Part shown: positions 9,511 through 17,291 of the stretch, in pieces | How positions within the stretch are numbered: the first letter of the stretch is position 1 | How the letters are laid out: each line of letters opens with the position of its first letter | NCBI GenBank assembly: GCA_020637775.1 | Contig: JACKJV010000015.1 | Span: 1 to 64,000, forward strand | Direction: 5' to 3' | DNA length: 64,000 nt | Source: Brucellaceae bacterium | GTDB lineage: Bacteria > Pseudomonadota > Alphaproteobacteria > Rhizobiales > Rhizobiaceae | Made by a program: the position numbers and the translations under genes | Notes under the pieces: model-generated | Databases searched by the model: none | Seen by the model: the letters and a program-made list of their open reading frames with translations, nothing else | What the model was told of the DNA's origin: nothing

Positions 9511-10758
9511 TCAGTCGCGAATGAAAAAGGCCTCGCTTGCCCCCGCATCCCATGCCGCATGCAACACCGCATCCGGGTCCTGACCTTCCCCGACCCGCAG
9601 GGTGAGCACATGCGAGCCGCCATCGGCTGCGCTGAACGACTGCAATTGCGCACGCCCATGGGCCTTCAGGGCATTCGCGACCGCCAGCGCCGCCGCGCGG
9701 TTGCCGAACGTGCCGACATAGATGGAGGGACCGGCATCGGACGTGCCCGAACGCTGCAGTGCCGCCTTGACCGACTGGACCTCGGATGCCCGGCTCAGGT
9801 CGTGCAGGGAAAACGCATCGGCAGCCGCGGCGACACGCTGCGAGGCATAGGAGAGCGCCATTACCGGCTCGCCGGCGGCCAGCGTCGTCCCCGGCCGCGC
9901 GGTAGGCACGGGCACGGTATCGGGAAGAACAAAGACCGGCCCTCCAGCCGGTGCATAGGCAGCGGGAACGACAGAGCCCACCGGCATGGATGCCTGGCCG
10001 GCATAGGCATTGACCGAAGCGACGCCCGGCAGGCCACCTTCCGGACGGCGGATGCCGACGACGGACGGCGTCCGCCCGCTCTCCGCCATGGCCAGCATGA
10101 CACCTGACAAGCCGGTCGCAGGCGTAGCCCTGCCCGGGTTGTAGGAAGCCATCAGCGTTTCGGTTCGCTCGCCATCGATCGGCGCCGGTCCGACATAGTC
10201 GACCTTCACCGTGGCCACGCCGTCGCTCTTGTAGTCGAGCAAATCGGCCGCCTTGCTCGAAAGGTCGATGATGCGGTTATGCGCGAATGGACCGCGGTCA
10301 TTCACCCGGACGATGACGGACGCTCCATTCGCCATGTTGGTGACGCGGGCATAGCTGGGCAGCGGCATTGTCGGATGCGCCGCCGACAGGTGCGTCATGT
10401 CGTAGATTTCGCCATTGGCCGTCAGCCGGCCGTGGAAGGCATCGCCGTACCAGCTTGCCTTGCCAACCTTGCTGTAGTTCGGATCTTTTTTGGGATGATA
10501 CCACTTGCCGGCCACCTTGTATGGCTTGCCGACCTGTGAGCGGCCACCGCCCCGCTTGAGCCGCGAGCGCTTTTCGGTGATGCGCGGACTGGCTTTGACG
10601 CCATATTTGCCTTCCGGAAAATATTCCTTGCCCGAAGCTTCCGGCGCACGGGCGGACTTGTAGGAAAATTTCGCACCCGGTGCGCCACAGGAAGCCAGCG
10701 CGATCAACGCCGTCCCTGCGGCGCAGATTGCAAGTGAGCGCTTGAAGCCCGATACCAT
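9511..10758 (-). CDS. rlpA: RlpA-like septal ring lipoprotein with DPBB and SPOR domains
   Basis: The frame is open to 10815, but the ATG at 10758 begins a lipoprotein signal ('MVSGFKRSLAICAAG' with lipobox LASC), so it was chosen. A double-psi beta-barrel follows ('GKASWYGDAFHGRLTANGE', 'RVNDRGPFAHNRIIDLS'), then a long Pro/Ala-rich linker, and a C-terminal SPOR domain ('SIYVGTFGNRAAALAVANAL') that binds denuded glycan strands at the division site. RlpA proteins act as, or help, septal lytic transglycosylases. It lies just upstream of the carboxypeptidase gene, consistent with shared envelope work. Confidence 0.9.
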   Translation of the reverse strand: MVSGFKRSLAICAAGTALIALASCGAPGAKFSYKSARAPEASGKEYFPEGKYGVKASPRITEKRSRLKRGGGRSQVGKPYKVAGKWYHPKKDPNYSKVGKASWYGDAFHGRLTANGEIYDMTHLSAAHPTMPLPSYARVTNMANGASVIVRVNDRGPFAHNRIIDLSSKAADLLDYKSDGVATVKVDYVGPAPIDGERTETLMASYNPGRATPATGLSGVMLAMAESGRTPSVVGIRRPEGGLPGVASVNAYAGQASMPVGSVVPAAYAPAGGPVFVLPDTVPVPTARPGTTLAAGEPVMALSYASQRVAAAADAFSLHDLSRASEVQSVKAALQRSGTSDAGPSIYVGTFGNRAAALAVANALKAHGRAQLQSFSAADGGSHVLTLRVGEGQDPDAVLHAAWDAGASEAFFIRD

Positions 10759-10902
10759 GTGACTGCCCTCTCCTGACCCTCGCCCCTTTTCCGCCGGTTT
10801 TCCCGGTCTCGTCAATCCGGAATACTAGCGGAAAAGATTTAGTAGCCGATTAATCCATTGTGTCGGCATAGGGGCAAGATTATGGCGGCAGGGACGATTC
10901 GC

Positions 10903-11280
10903 TTACCGGACCAGCCGGCCCTGCCCCGAATCCCCGTCATCGCGGATCCAGCGGAACGAATTGTTTCCGGTCAACTCTATGGAAAAACAGAATGTCCTCC
11001 CGCGATACCAGCTCGGCCATTTCTGGCACAGGCGGTTTTCCTCCACCCACCAGCGCCCTGTTTCGCGCGGAGAAAAGAAGCGGGCAAGACCGAGCGCCGA
11101 ACCATCGCCGGTTACCTGCCCTGCCGGATCGTAGCGCAGCGGAAAGTCGCCGAATCCGGTTTCCAGCATCACCTTTCCGCCGGTCACGAAATCGCGCATT
11201 TCGGGGCCGGACAGCTGTTTGGCGGAGACCGGCACGGACAGGATGAAGACAGCGGCGGCGGCCAGGATGACATGGTGCAT
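10903..11280 (-). CDS. Small secreted protein, DUF995-like, function unknown
   Basis: 125 residues from the ATG at 11280, which begins a clear signal peptide (hydrophobic core 'VILAAAAVFILSVPVSA'). The frame is also open to 11337, but that would bury the signal. The mature part has 'GRWWVEENRLCQKW' followed by a second cysteine in 'GRTFCFSIEL', a Trp/Cys pattern resembling the DUF995 family of periplasmic proteins. That assignment is from pattern only. No partner gene is evident; the next feature is the tRNA. Confidence 0.6.
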   Translation of the reverse strand: MHHVILAAAAVFILSVPVSAKQLSGPEMRDFVTGGKVMLETGFGDFPLRYDPAGQVTGDGSALGLARFFSPRETGRWWVEENRLCQKWPSWYRGRTFCFSIELTGNNSFRWIRDDGDSGQGRLVR

Positions 11281-11396
11281 CGTTTCCTCCAGGAGCTTTG
11301 TCACGTCGGTTACGCAACCGGCGGCCGGGCAGATCATGAGATGACCGCGCGCCAGCCCTTGAAATAGCCGGCGGCTTGGCTCATAGGGAAGCGCGT

Positions 11397-11486
11397 GGAT
11401 GGGTGGCCGAGCGGTTTAAGGCACCGGTCTTGAAAACCGGCGTGCGCGAGAGCGTACCGTGGGTTCGAATCCCACCCCATCCGCCA
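11397..11486 (+). tRNA. tRNA-Ser(TGA)
   Basis: The acceptor stem GGATGGG (11397-11403) pairs with CCCATCC, and the CCA end is encoded (11484-11486). The anticodon stem CCGGT/ACCGG encloses the loop CTTGAAA, giving anticodon TGA. The long variable arm (GTGCGCGAGAGCGTAC region) is typical of tRNA-Ser, and the T arm has TTCGAAT. It separates the core block on its left from accessory DNA on its right, so it may have served as an integration site. Confidence 0.97.
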
Positions 11487-11512
11487 CTTGCCCCAGCGAA
11501 AGCGTTCTCCCG

Positions 11513-11534
11513 ATCCGGGCGCGGCCGGATTTTT
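11513..11534 (+). terminator. Intrinsic terminator of tRNA-Ser
   Basis: A six-base stem ATCCGG / CCGGAT with a six-base loop is followed directly by TTTT, 26 bases after the tRNA CCA end. Position and shape fit a Rho-independent terminator. Confidence 0.7.
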
Positions 11535-12011
11535 CCATTGTATTCGAGGGTTATGCGGGCGTGGCTTTGCACTGCTCCCGGCGTGAGGAGGCACGGAAAC
11601 GGTCTCTTAGGCCGATATTCTCCAGACCTCATGACTGCGCAGATTTGGTGAATTTTTCGCAAGGCGTTGAGATTATGCTGCTTTTCAGATCGAAAACCTG
11701 AACACTTTGACGCCGGTCGCACTCGGCGAGATGGAACAGAAATCGAACGTTCGCTGGCGCTCGTGCGTCTGCTGCGGCCGGCATTTTGCCCCCGCATTGT
11801 CTCGCTATTTCACCATTGCGGTCGTTCGCTGCGGGCCGCGCGAACGACCAGGCCCGGACGATGCGGACCTTCTCGGGTAGAAGAATCTGTCATGCAGAAC
11901 CGCCTACTCCGCCCGAAGAGGCCACCGCAAGACGCGCGTTTCTTCGTACGTCGGGCAAGAGAAGATGGCGTCGCGCACCGCTACAGGCACACCAGCCACC
12001 GCATCAGGGTT
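11535..12011. other. Non-coding stretch after tRNA-Ser
   Basis: About 480 bases with only short open frames whose translations look like out-of-frame or random composition. There is no duplicated 3' end of the tRNA, no integrase and no recognisable RNA. It is probably decayed island edge. Confidence 0.5.
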
Positions 12012-12731
12012 CTAACCAATCATGCGATCCGTGTCGGCTACCGCGCCTTTCGCGACCGGCGCAAAGCTGCTTCGCATGAGCCACTTGGTCAGTGTCCGCC
12101 CCATTAGGTCGTGACCTGTCAGGGTTATCCTCCCGGCCTCGATCTCGGCCTCGAAGGTTGAATGACCCATCCATGCGGACGTCAGATCTCGAAGCCCGCA
12201 AACGACAAAAAGATCGACTTCGTACTTCGGGTCCGTATAGCAAAGGTCCGTTTCCTCTCCCGGCTTTGCCACGATCCAGTAGTTTACTGTCTCGTTGGAC
12301 GGCTCCTTGAGAATGAACTGGATCGTGCTTCGGCGCTTGGGCAGCTGCAATTGATCTATCTTGCCGCGGATCTTCCACATCAATAGGCGGGCATCGAGAT
12401 CTTGGAGAGACACGTCGCAGTCGATATTCCGGTGGGCCCATTCGCCAAGTGCGAAGATCAGGGGCTTCAGTTCGTCGGCCAATACAGTGGTGAGGTATTC
12501 GGTGTGTGCACCTGCACCCGCATCGTGACGCGCGACCAGACCGTTTGCCTCCATCTCTTTCAGCCGCTTGGAGAGTAATCCCGGTGACATGCCAGGCACG
12601 CCCCTCTGGATTTCGTTGAATCGGGTCGACCCGGACCACATTTCGCAAAGCAGGAGCATAGTCCAGCGCGGCTCCAAAAGGCTGGCGGCCATAGCGACCG
12701 GGCAGAACCTTGGGTAGTTGCTATCTGGCAT
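12012..12731 (-). CDS. HxlR-family winged-helix transcriptional regulator with C-terminal SCP2-like domain
   Basis: 239 residues. The N-terminus has the HxlR pattern: 'FCPVAMAASLLEPRWTMLLL' carries the redox-sensing-type Cys, followed by 'MSPGLLSKRLKEMEANGLV', the recognition and wing region. HxlR proteins typically sense electrophiles or aldehydes through a cysteine. The C-terminal ~120 residues resemble the sterol-carrier-like extension seen in longer HxlR proteins. RBS GGGAGG precedes the ATG at 12731. It is divergent from the tautomerase-OsmC-methyltransferase genes, which it probably regulates together with itself. Confidence 0.87.
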   Translation of the reverse strand: MPDSNYPRFCPVAMAASLLEPRWTMLLLCEMWSGSTRFNEIQRGVPGMSPGLLSKRLKEMEANGLVARHDAGAGAHTEYLTTVLADELKPLIFALGEWAHRNIDCDVSLQDLDARLLMWKIRGKIDQLQLPKRRSTIQFILKEPSNETVNYWIVAKPGEETDLCYTDPKYEVDLFVVCGLRDLTSAWMGHSTFEAEIEAGRITLTGHDLMGRTLTKWLMRSSFAPVAKGAVADTDRMIG

Positions 12732-12778
12732 GATGTGACCTCCCCCGATAGATAAGCACTCCGACCTCGCAGCCGTCT

Positions 12779-12795
12779 ACTTCAGAAAGTGAAGT
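12779..12795. promoter_or_regulatory. Inverted repeat in the HxlR/tautomerase divergent intergenic region
   Basis: ACTTCA-GAAAG-TGAAGT is a perfect 6+6 inverted repeat located 48 bases upstream of the HxlR start; GAGTTTACTC lies next to it (12796-12806 region). Size, symmetry and position fit an operator for the HxlR regulator; this is inference. Confidence 0.45.
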
Positions 12796-12882
12796 GAGTT
12801 TACTCCATTTGCTGAACTGGTTCGGCCAAGGCCGTCGATGCCAACCTCCTCGCACTACAGTTTCATAGAAAGGAGGCAAGAC

Positions 12883-13098
12883 ATGCCACTGGTGGATATC
12901 GAAGTGATCGAAGGCGTGTTCGACGACGCTCAAAAGGCGCTGATGATCGAGAAGGTGACCGACGCGATGGTGGAGGTCGAGGGTGAGAACATGAGGGGTG
13001 TGACCTGGGTTCGCGTGAAGGAAGTTCGCAGCGGGCAGTGGGGAATTGGCGGGAACACGCCAAGCGCCGACGACATAAAGGCGATGGCCGCGGGCTAG
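12883..13098 (+). CDS. 4-oxalocrotonate tautomerase family protein
   Basis: 71 residues. The ATG at 12883 follows a strong AAGGAGG site, and the second residue is proline ('MPLVDIEVIEG'), the catalytic amino-terminal base of the tautomerase superfamily after Met removal. Length fits the small single-domain members that act as hexamers on enol or keto acids, or as dehalogenase-like enzymes. It is first in the rightward cluster opposite the HxlR gene. The substrate is not determinable here. Confidence 0.87.
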   Translation: MPLVDIEVIEGVFDDAQKALMIEKVTDAMVEVEGENMRGVTWVRVKEVRSGQWGIGGNTPSADDIKAMAAG

Positions 13099-13113
13099 TC
13101 GCCGCGATCTGGT

Positions 13114-13137
13114 CGGGCCGTTTCATCAGGCGGCCCG
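13114..13137 (+). other. Intercistronic hairpin
   Basis: CGGGCCG (13114-13120) and CGGCCCG (13131-13137) form a perfect seven-base stem with a ten-base loop between the tautomerase and OsmC genes. There is no T-tract, so it is more likely an mRNA-stability or attenuating structure than a complete terminator. Confidence 0.45.
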
Positions 13138-13178
13138 CCCGACACTCTGGATTGCCAACTTCAGCGAAGGGACCGGCG

Positions 13179-13697
13179 ATGGACAAGAACACTCATGCAC
13201 GAGATGGGCAGTTGCGCGCCATCGAAGTATTCTCAAAACGGCCCGAGAGTGCGCAAGTCGTCAACCGGGGCATTGCCGAGGTCCGCGATGGTCTGACCTG
13301 CTTCTACGAGCAGGATGACCATCGCCTGGCAATCGACATGCCACGGGCGATCGGTGGCAGTGAAGAAGGTTTGCCGCCCGGATTCTATGGTCGCGCTGCG
13401 ATTTGCGGCTGCCTCGCGATCGGGATCAAGATGACCGCCGCTCGAGAAGACATTCATATCGAGACCGTGCAGGTAGGGATTGAACAGGACTGGGACAATC
13501 GCGGGGTGCTCGCGATGGACGGGGCAAGGCCTGTCCCAAGCGAGACCCGCATTGCCATCCAAGTCACGAGCTCCGAACCCGAACACCTCCTGGAAGAGAT
13601 GCTTGATCGTGCTCTCTCCGGAGACCCGTGGTTCCTGGCATTCAGGGACGCACAGCCGGTGCGGACGAAGATCTCGGTCTCTCAGGCGGTTGCGTGA
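13179..13697 (+). CDS. OsmC-family peroxiredoxin-like protein
   Basis: 172 residues from the ATG at 13179, preceded by GAAGGGA. The sequence fits the OsmC/Ohr fold, which reduces organic hydroperoxides with cysteine thiols. The cysteine helix is 'AAICGCLAIGIKMTAA' and the C-terminal strand region has 'VTSSEPEHLLEEMLDRA', followed by the usual end. The spacing of the second cysteine is not canonical for Ohr, so it is best called OsmC-like. The frame is open upstream to 13038, but no RBS supports that. Its TGA overlaps the ATG of the methyltransferase. Confidence 0.8.
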   Translation: MDKNTHARDGQLRAIEVFSKRPESAQVVNRGIAEVRDGLTCFYEQDDHRLAIDMPRAIGGSEEGLPPGFYGRAAICGCLAIGIKMTAAREDIHIETVQVGIEQDWDNRGVLAMDGARPVPSETRIAIQVTSSEPEHLLEEMLDRALSGDPWFLAFRDAQPVRTKISVSQAVA

Positions 13698-14515
13698 TGG
13701 ACGCCCGCCTGCAACTTCGCGTCCAGCGTTATGGTTGGGACGCAGCGGCCGTCCACTATCATACGGGTTGGGAAGCCCAGCTGCGACCCGCTCATGATCG
13801 ACTTATACAAATCGTGGGCATCGTCGCCGGCCAGCGGGTCATTGAGACGGCCTGCGGAAGCGGTCTCATCACCCTGCGCCTCGCCGAAATGCTCGGTCCC
13901 CAAGGTCGCGTACTGGCGACCGACATCTCGCAGGGTATGATTGATAGCCTCGAAGTGCGCCTAAAGCGGCTGCCGTTCTCGAATGTCGAAGCTGTACGAA
14001 TGGCGGCAGAAGAACTGGATGTGCCCGACAATTCATACGACGTCGCCGTAGCCGCGCTTGGGCTGATGTACACGCCTGACCCGGCCAAGGCGGTCCGCGA
14101 GATGGCGCGGGTCGTCAAACGAGGCGGTATCGTTGCCGCAACGGTTTGGGGTGAGCGCCGGAACTGCGGCTGGGCTGATGTCTTTCCCATCGTCGATGCC
14201 CGTGTCGCCTCCGAGGTCTGTCCAATGTTTTTCGGGACGGGCGCGCCCGGGGCATTGAAGGAGATTTTCGAAACGGCCGGACTTGAGGAAGTTCAGGAGC
14301 ATCGGCATTCGGAAACGCTTATGTTTGCGTCCGAAAAGGACGTCGTGAATGCCGTTCTGCTTGGCGGTCCTGTCGCTCTCGCGGTGAAACGTTTCGATCA
14401 TGCTGTGTGGCGGGAAGTCAGCAATGAGTTCCTCGCGTCCGTCGAGGCGTTCAGATCCCGCGATGGCGGCTACCGCATCCCGGGTGAGTTTGTGACAGTG
14501 TGCGGGCGGCGGTGA
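13697..14515 (+). CDS. Class I SAM-dependent methyltransferase
   Basis: 272 residues. The start ATG at 13697 overlaps the OsmC stop as TGATG, indicating translational coupling. Motif I is 'VIETACGSGLITLRLAE', motif II 'VLATDIS', motif III region 'MAAEELDVPDNSYDVAVAALGLMY' and 'EMARVVKRGGIVAATVWG', as in UbiE/MenG-like small-molecule methyltransferases. The substrate is unknown. Together with the tautomerase and OsmC protein it forms a compact cluster under probable HxlR control, suggesting methylation or detoxification of a reactive compound. Confidence 0.85.
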   Translation: MDARLQLRVQRYGWDAAAVHYHTGWEAQLRPAHDRLIQIVGIVAGQRVIETACGSGLITLRLAEMLGPQGRVLATDISQGMIDSLEVRLKRLPFSNVEAVRMAAEELDVPDNSYDVAVAALGLMYTPDPAKAVREMARVVKRGGIVAATVWGERRNCGWADVFPIVDARVASEVCPMFFGTGAPGALKEIFETAGLEEVQEHRHSETLMFASEKDVVNAVLLGGPVALAVKRFDHAVWREVSNEFLASVEAFRSRDGGYRIPGEFVTVCGRR

Positions 14516-14622
14516 TCTTGATCGAACGCGACTGTGGTCATGCTGGGCCAGTGGGCAATTCGCAGTCATGTCCCCCGCGGGCTCGCTCCGGCCGATCGCC
14601 GCACCAATCGCGAACGGCCGCT

Positions 14623-14901
14623 TCAGCCAACACTCTCGAAGTGGACCGCCTGCCGCTCCCATTCCATCAGGAACCGCTCCAGCACCTGTGCGAGAGGCAC
14701 CTTCGGCCCCTGCTTCACATCGAGGATCGCCTCGACAATGTCGGGCGCGAGCAGGGTCAGGCGCAGGACGCGGGTCATGTGCGAGGGCGCGATGCCCTCC
14801 TGTTTCGCCATCTCGGCGATGGTGGCGAACTCGATAGCCTTCAATTTGCGCTTCCAGCGGAAGGCGCGGGGCGACTCGGTGTGCTCTGAACCCTCGGCCA
14901 T
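14623..14901 (-). pseudogene. Remnant of the serine-recombinase-associated HTH protein
   Basis: From the ATG at 14901 an open stretch encodes ~92 residues whose body ('EMAKQEGIAPSHMTRVLRLT', then 'LLAPDIVEAILD') closely matches the intact HTH protein at 26157-26546. Compared with that protein it lacks the N-terminal ~35 residues. No recombinase gene is left beside it; an HxlR gene lies immediately upstream instead. It is probably a scar of an excised or decayed element of the same type as the one at 26-28 kb. It could still be expressed as a short DNA-binding protein. Confidence 0.7.
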
Positions 14902-14930
14902 GCACCCCGAGGCCTTTGGCCGAACCCGGC

Positions 14931-15651
14931 TCAATCCACACGCATGACCCGCACCTCGGGCGGGCGTTTTGCGATCTTGGAAACCGAACTCAGCCCCAAC
15001 CATCGAGCCACGTCCCGGGTGAACCGAGGCGGTCCATCCACGTGCAAGCGGCCCTCGTCCAGGGCCCGCCTGATCGGAAGCCATCCCATCCAGACCCGGG
15101 TAAAGTCTCGCACGCCCGCCTCGACGCGGACATCGATCTCGTGGCCGGGGTCGATGTAGCACACGTCGATGTCGCCGCCTTCGACGACCAGCCAGTGATC
15201 TGTCTTGCCGTCGGGACCGTCGGGGAAGTGAAAGTGCAGGACGAAGCGGTCAGGCAGGTCGCCCGGTAGACGCAAGTTGCGGCGCACGTCCCACATCAGG
15301 AAATCGGTATCGACATCTTCGAGCGACGGCTCGGTGTCGATCCATTCCTGGCCCCACTCCGCTACGCCGCGCACGATGGGCCCGAGGGACCGCCCCGCCT
15401 CGGTCAGCCGGTAGTGGGTGGGCTTGCCGCGCCCTTCGGCCTGACGTGTCACGAGCCCCGCGGTCTCTAGCTCTTTCAGGCGCTGCGAGAGCATGCTGCG
15501 CGACATGAGCGGAACCCCCCCGCGAGATGTCGTTGAACTGCGTCGAGCCTTCCAGTAGTTCCCGCAACAGCAACAGCGTCCAGCGGGTCCCGAGGATCTC
15601 CGCCGCCATGGAAAGCGGGCAATATTGTCCGTATCGGGGGCGACGGTCCAT
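14931..15651 (-). pseudogene. HxlR-family regulator with SCP2-like extension, one-base frameshift in a G7 run
   Basis: The N-terminal part, read from the ATG at 15651, is a good HxlR domain ('QYCPLSMAAEILGTRWTLLL', then 'GSTQFNDISRG'). It goes out of frame at the run of seven C on the plus strand (15515-15521). The remainder ('VPLMSRSMLSQRLKELE' to 'VRVMRVD') continues in the next frame to 14931. With six bases in the run the junction reads 'ISRGVPLMSR', exactly the family pattern. A homopolymer error in the assembly or a fresh inactivating mutation are both possible. It is a paralogue of the gene at 12012-12731, divergent from a second small cluster. Confidence 0.82.
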
Positions 15652-15760
15652 CGCATGTCTCCTATCTGGTTCCACCGCAGCCTAGCAGGCCGGGATGACC
15701 TAACCAGTTCGATATCTGGACTGGATGGGGTGCGGTGCGATTCCCGATGATAGCCACAGA

Positions 15761-15781
15761 TGCCGCCGACGGTCGGCGGCA
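15761..15781. promoter_or_regulatory. Perfect 21-base palindrome upstream of the DUF4242 gene
   Basis: Ten bases (TGCCGCCGAC) pair perfectly with their complement around a single central G. It ends 4 bases before the GTGGAG ribosome-binding sequence of the gene at 15797. It could be an operator for the adjacent HxlR protein or an RNA stem that limits ribosome access. Confidence 0.5.
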
Positions 15782-15796
15782 GACGTGGAGGATACC

Positions 15797-16075
15797 ATGA
15801 AGAAATACGTGATCGAACGGGACATCCCCGGTGCCGGGGACATGACGGATGCCGAAGCCATGGCGGCGGCGCAGAATTCGAACGCTGCCCTGGCCCAACT
15901 CGCCCCGACCGTGCAATGGCAGCAAAGCCACGTCGCCGGCGACAAGATATTCTGCGTCTACCTAGCGGATGACGAGGCCGCGATCCGGAAACACTCCGAA
16001 ATCAGCGGCATCCCGATAACCGCAATCCATCCGGTTGATCGCGTTATGGACCCGGCATCCGCCATCGGCCGCTGA
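15797..16075 (+). CDS. DUF4242 (SCO4226-like nickel-binding) protein
   Basis: 92 residues with the pattern of DUF4242: N-terminal 'YVIERDIPGAGDMT', central 'VQWQQSHVAGDKIFCVYLA', and C-terminal 'EISGIPITAIHPVDRVMDP'. One characterised relative, SCO4226, is a dimeric ferredoxin-like-fold protein that binds nickel. The candidate ligand residues here are the histidine of 'QSHVAGDKIFC' and the cysteine. Start ATG 15797 follows GTGGAG. It is first in the rightward cluster opposite the second HxlR gene. Confidence 0.8.
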   Translation: MKKYVIERDIPGAGDMTDAEAMAAAQNSNAALAQLAPTVQWQQSHVAGDKIFCVYLADDEAAIRKHSEISGIPITAIHPVDRVMDPASAIGR

Positions 16076-16123
16076 TCCAGCGGGCGATCCGCATAACGGT
16101 CATCACTACCCAGGAGAAGAACC

Positions 16124-16438
16124 ATGATGATTGCGAGATGGAGCTGCGAAGCGAAGTTCGGGATGAAGGCCGAGGCCCTCGCGCTTTTGAAGGAATGGCA
16201 GGAGCAGATCGGTGCCCAGATCGGGATGGAGGCGACACGGCTGCGCACGGTCACCGGGTCGGTCGGCGCCAAGGAAGCGCTGATCCAGGACGAGTTCGAA
16301 ATCGAGGACCTCAAGGAACTCGACGACTTCTTCAGCAAGATCGCCCAGGTGAAGATGCACGCCGATTGGGGCAAGAAGATGAGCGAGGTGATCGTCTCGG
16401 GCTCGACTCATTGGCAGGTATTCCGGGTTGTGCAGTGA
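16124..16438 (+). CDS. Small alpha/beta protein, function unknown (dimeric alpha/beta-barrel-like)
   Basis: 104 residues, well translated (CAGGAG seven bases before ATG 16124; a second ATG follows at 16127). The strand-helix pattern 'MMIARWSCEAKFGMKAEALALLKEWQEQ...' and 'LIQDEFEIEDLKELDDFFSKI' resembles small ABM/NIPSNAP-like ferredoxin-fold proteins, but no family can be named with confidence. It is the second gene of the DUF4242 cluster, between that gene and a flavoprotein. Confidence 0.7.
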   Translation: MMIARWSCEAKFGMKAEALALLKEWQEQIGAQIGMEATRLRTVTGSVGAKEALIQDEFEIEDLKELDDFFSKIAQVKMHADWGKKMSEVIVSGSTHWQVFRVVQ

Positions 16439-16583
16439 CCACAGCCTGATACCAATGGCGCGTCCGGCCCGGGTCGATGACGCGGTGCCGGATGTGCCCG
16501 CGGTCCTGTCTGGCCGCGTGGTCCGGTTGATGATCGTCCCGCCGGTTCACATTTTCACCATCGCGGCGAAACGAGGAGATGCC

Positions 16584-17291
16584 ATGGCCCTGGATATCGA
16601 GGAGCCCATCGCCACTGAGGAGGACCTTCGCGCCATACTGCCGAGGTGGCCTGGCAATGCCAGCAGGAAGGATCTCGACCGGCTGAACGACGTTGCCCGC
16701 GCGTTCATCGCTCGGACACCCTATCTCGTGATCTCGAGTGTCGGGGCCGATGGACGCCACGACATTTCGCCGAAGGGTGACGCCCGGGGATTTGTGCAAG
16801 TCCATGACGACAAGACACTCATCATTCCGGACCGGCTGGGCGACCACCGGCTCGATACGTTCGAGAACCTGATCGCCGACCCGCGGCTTGGGCTGTTCTT
16901 CCTCATCCCCGACCACACCGAGACATTGCGCATCGCGGGGACCGGGCGGATCGCCCGCGACCAAAGTCTGCGGACGGCTTTCGCGGTGAACGGCCGGTTG
17001 CCGGAGCTGGTATTGGTCGCGACCGTGGAGCAGGTCTTCATGCACTGCTCAAAATCGGTTGTCCGCTCGCAACTGTGGTCACCCGAGCACTGGCGCGACA
17101 CCACGGACGCGCCCACTCTGGCGCAATGGTTCAAAGGCGCGGTCGACACGGATCAGACCTTGGACGACGTGCAAGCCGTCCATGACAATGATCGCCTGAC
17201 CCGGCTCTATCTAAGAAGTTGTGCGCCCAAGCACCTGATCGCGGACACTGAGCCTAGCACTACTTTGGCAGAAGTTTACTGGGATGTCTGA
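16584..17291 (+). CDS. PPOX-class FMN-dependent flavoprotein (MSMEG_1061/DR_2398-like), C-terminus fused to IS sequence
   Basis: The ATG at 16584 follows GAGGAG; the frame is also open upstream to 16428. The protein carries the split-barrel flavin-binding pattern of pyridoxamine-phosphate-oxidase-like enzymes: '[22 protein letters not shown]', '[18 protein letters not shown]' and '[18 protein letters not shown]'. These enzymes use FMN or F420 to reduce small substrates. Relatives end soon after an 'RLY'-type terminus, here at about residue 209 ('LTRLY'). The last ~26 residues overlap the IS701-type remnant on the other strand and are probably encoded by inserted DNA. Likely still folded. Confidence 0.78.
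   Translation: MALDIEEPIATEEDLRAILPRWPGNASRKDLDRLNDVARAFIARTPYLVISSVGADGRHDISPKGDARGFVQVHDDKTLIIPDRLGDHRLDTFENLIADPRLGLFFLIPDHTETLRIAGTGRIARDQSLRTAFAVNGRLPELVLVATVEQVFMHCSKSVVRSQLWSPEHWRDTTDAPTLAQWFKGAVDTDQTLDDVQAVHDNDRLTRLYLRSCAPKHLIADTEPSTTLAEVYWDV

Noticed and set aside
11667..12107. 146-codon frame between tRNA-Ser and the HxlR gene
   Set aside because: No domain pattern, overlaps the end of the HxlR gene, and composition is like other shadows.
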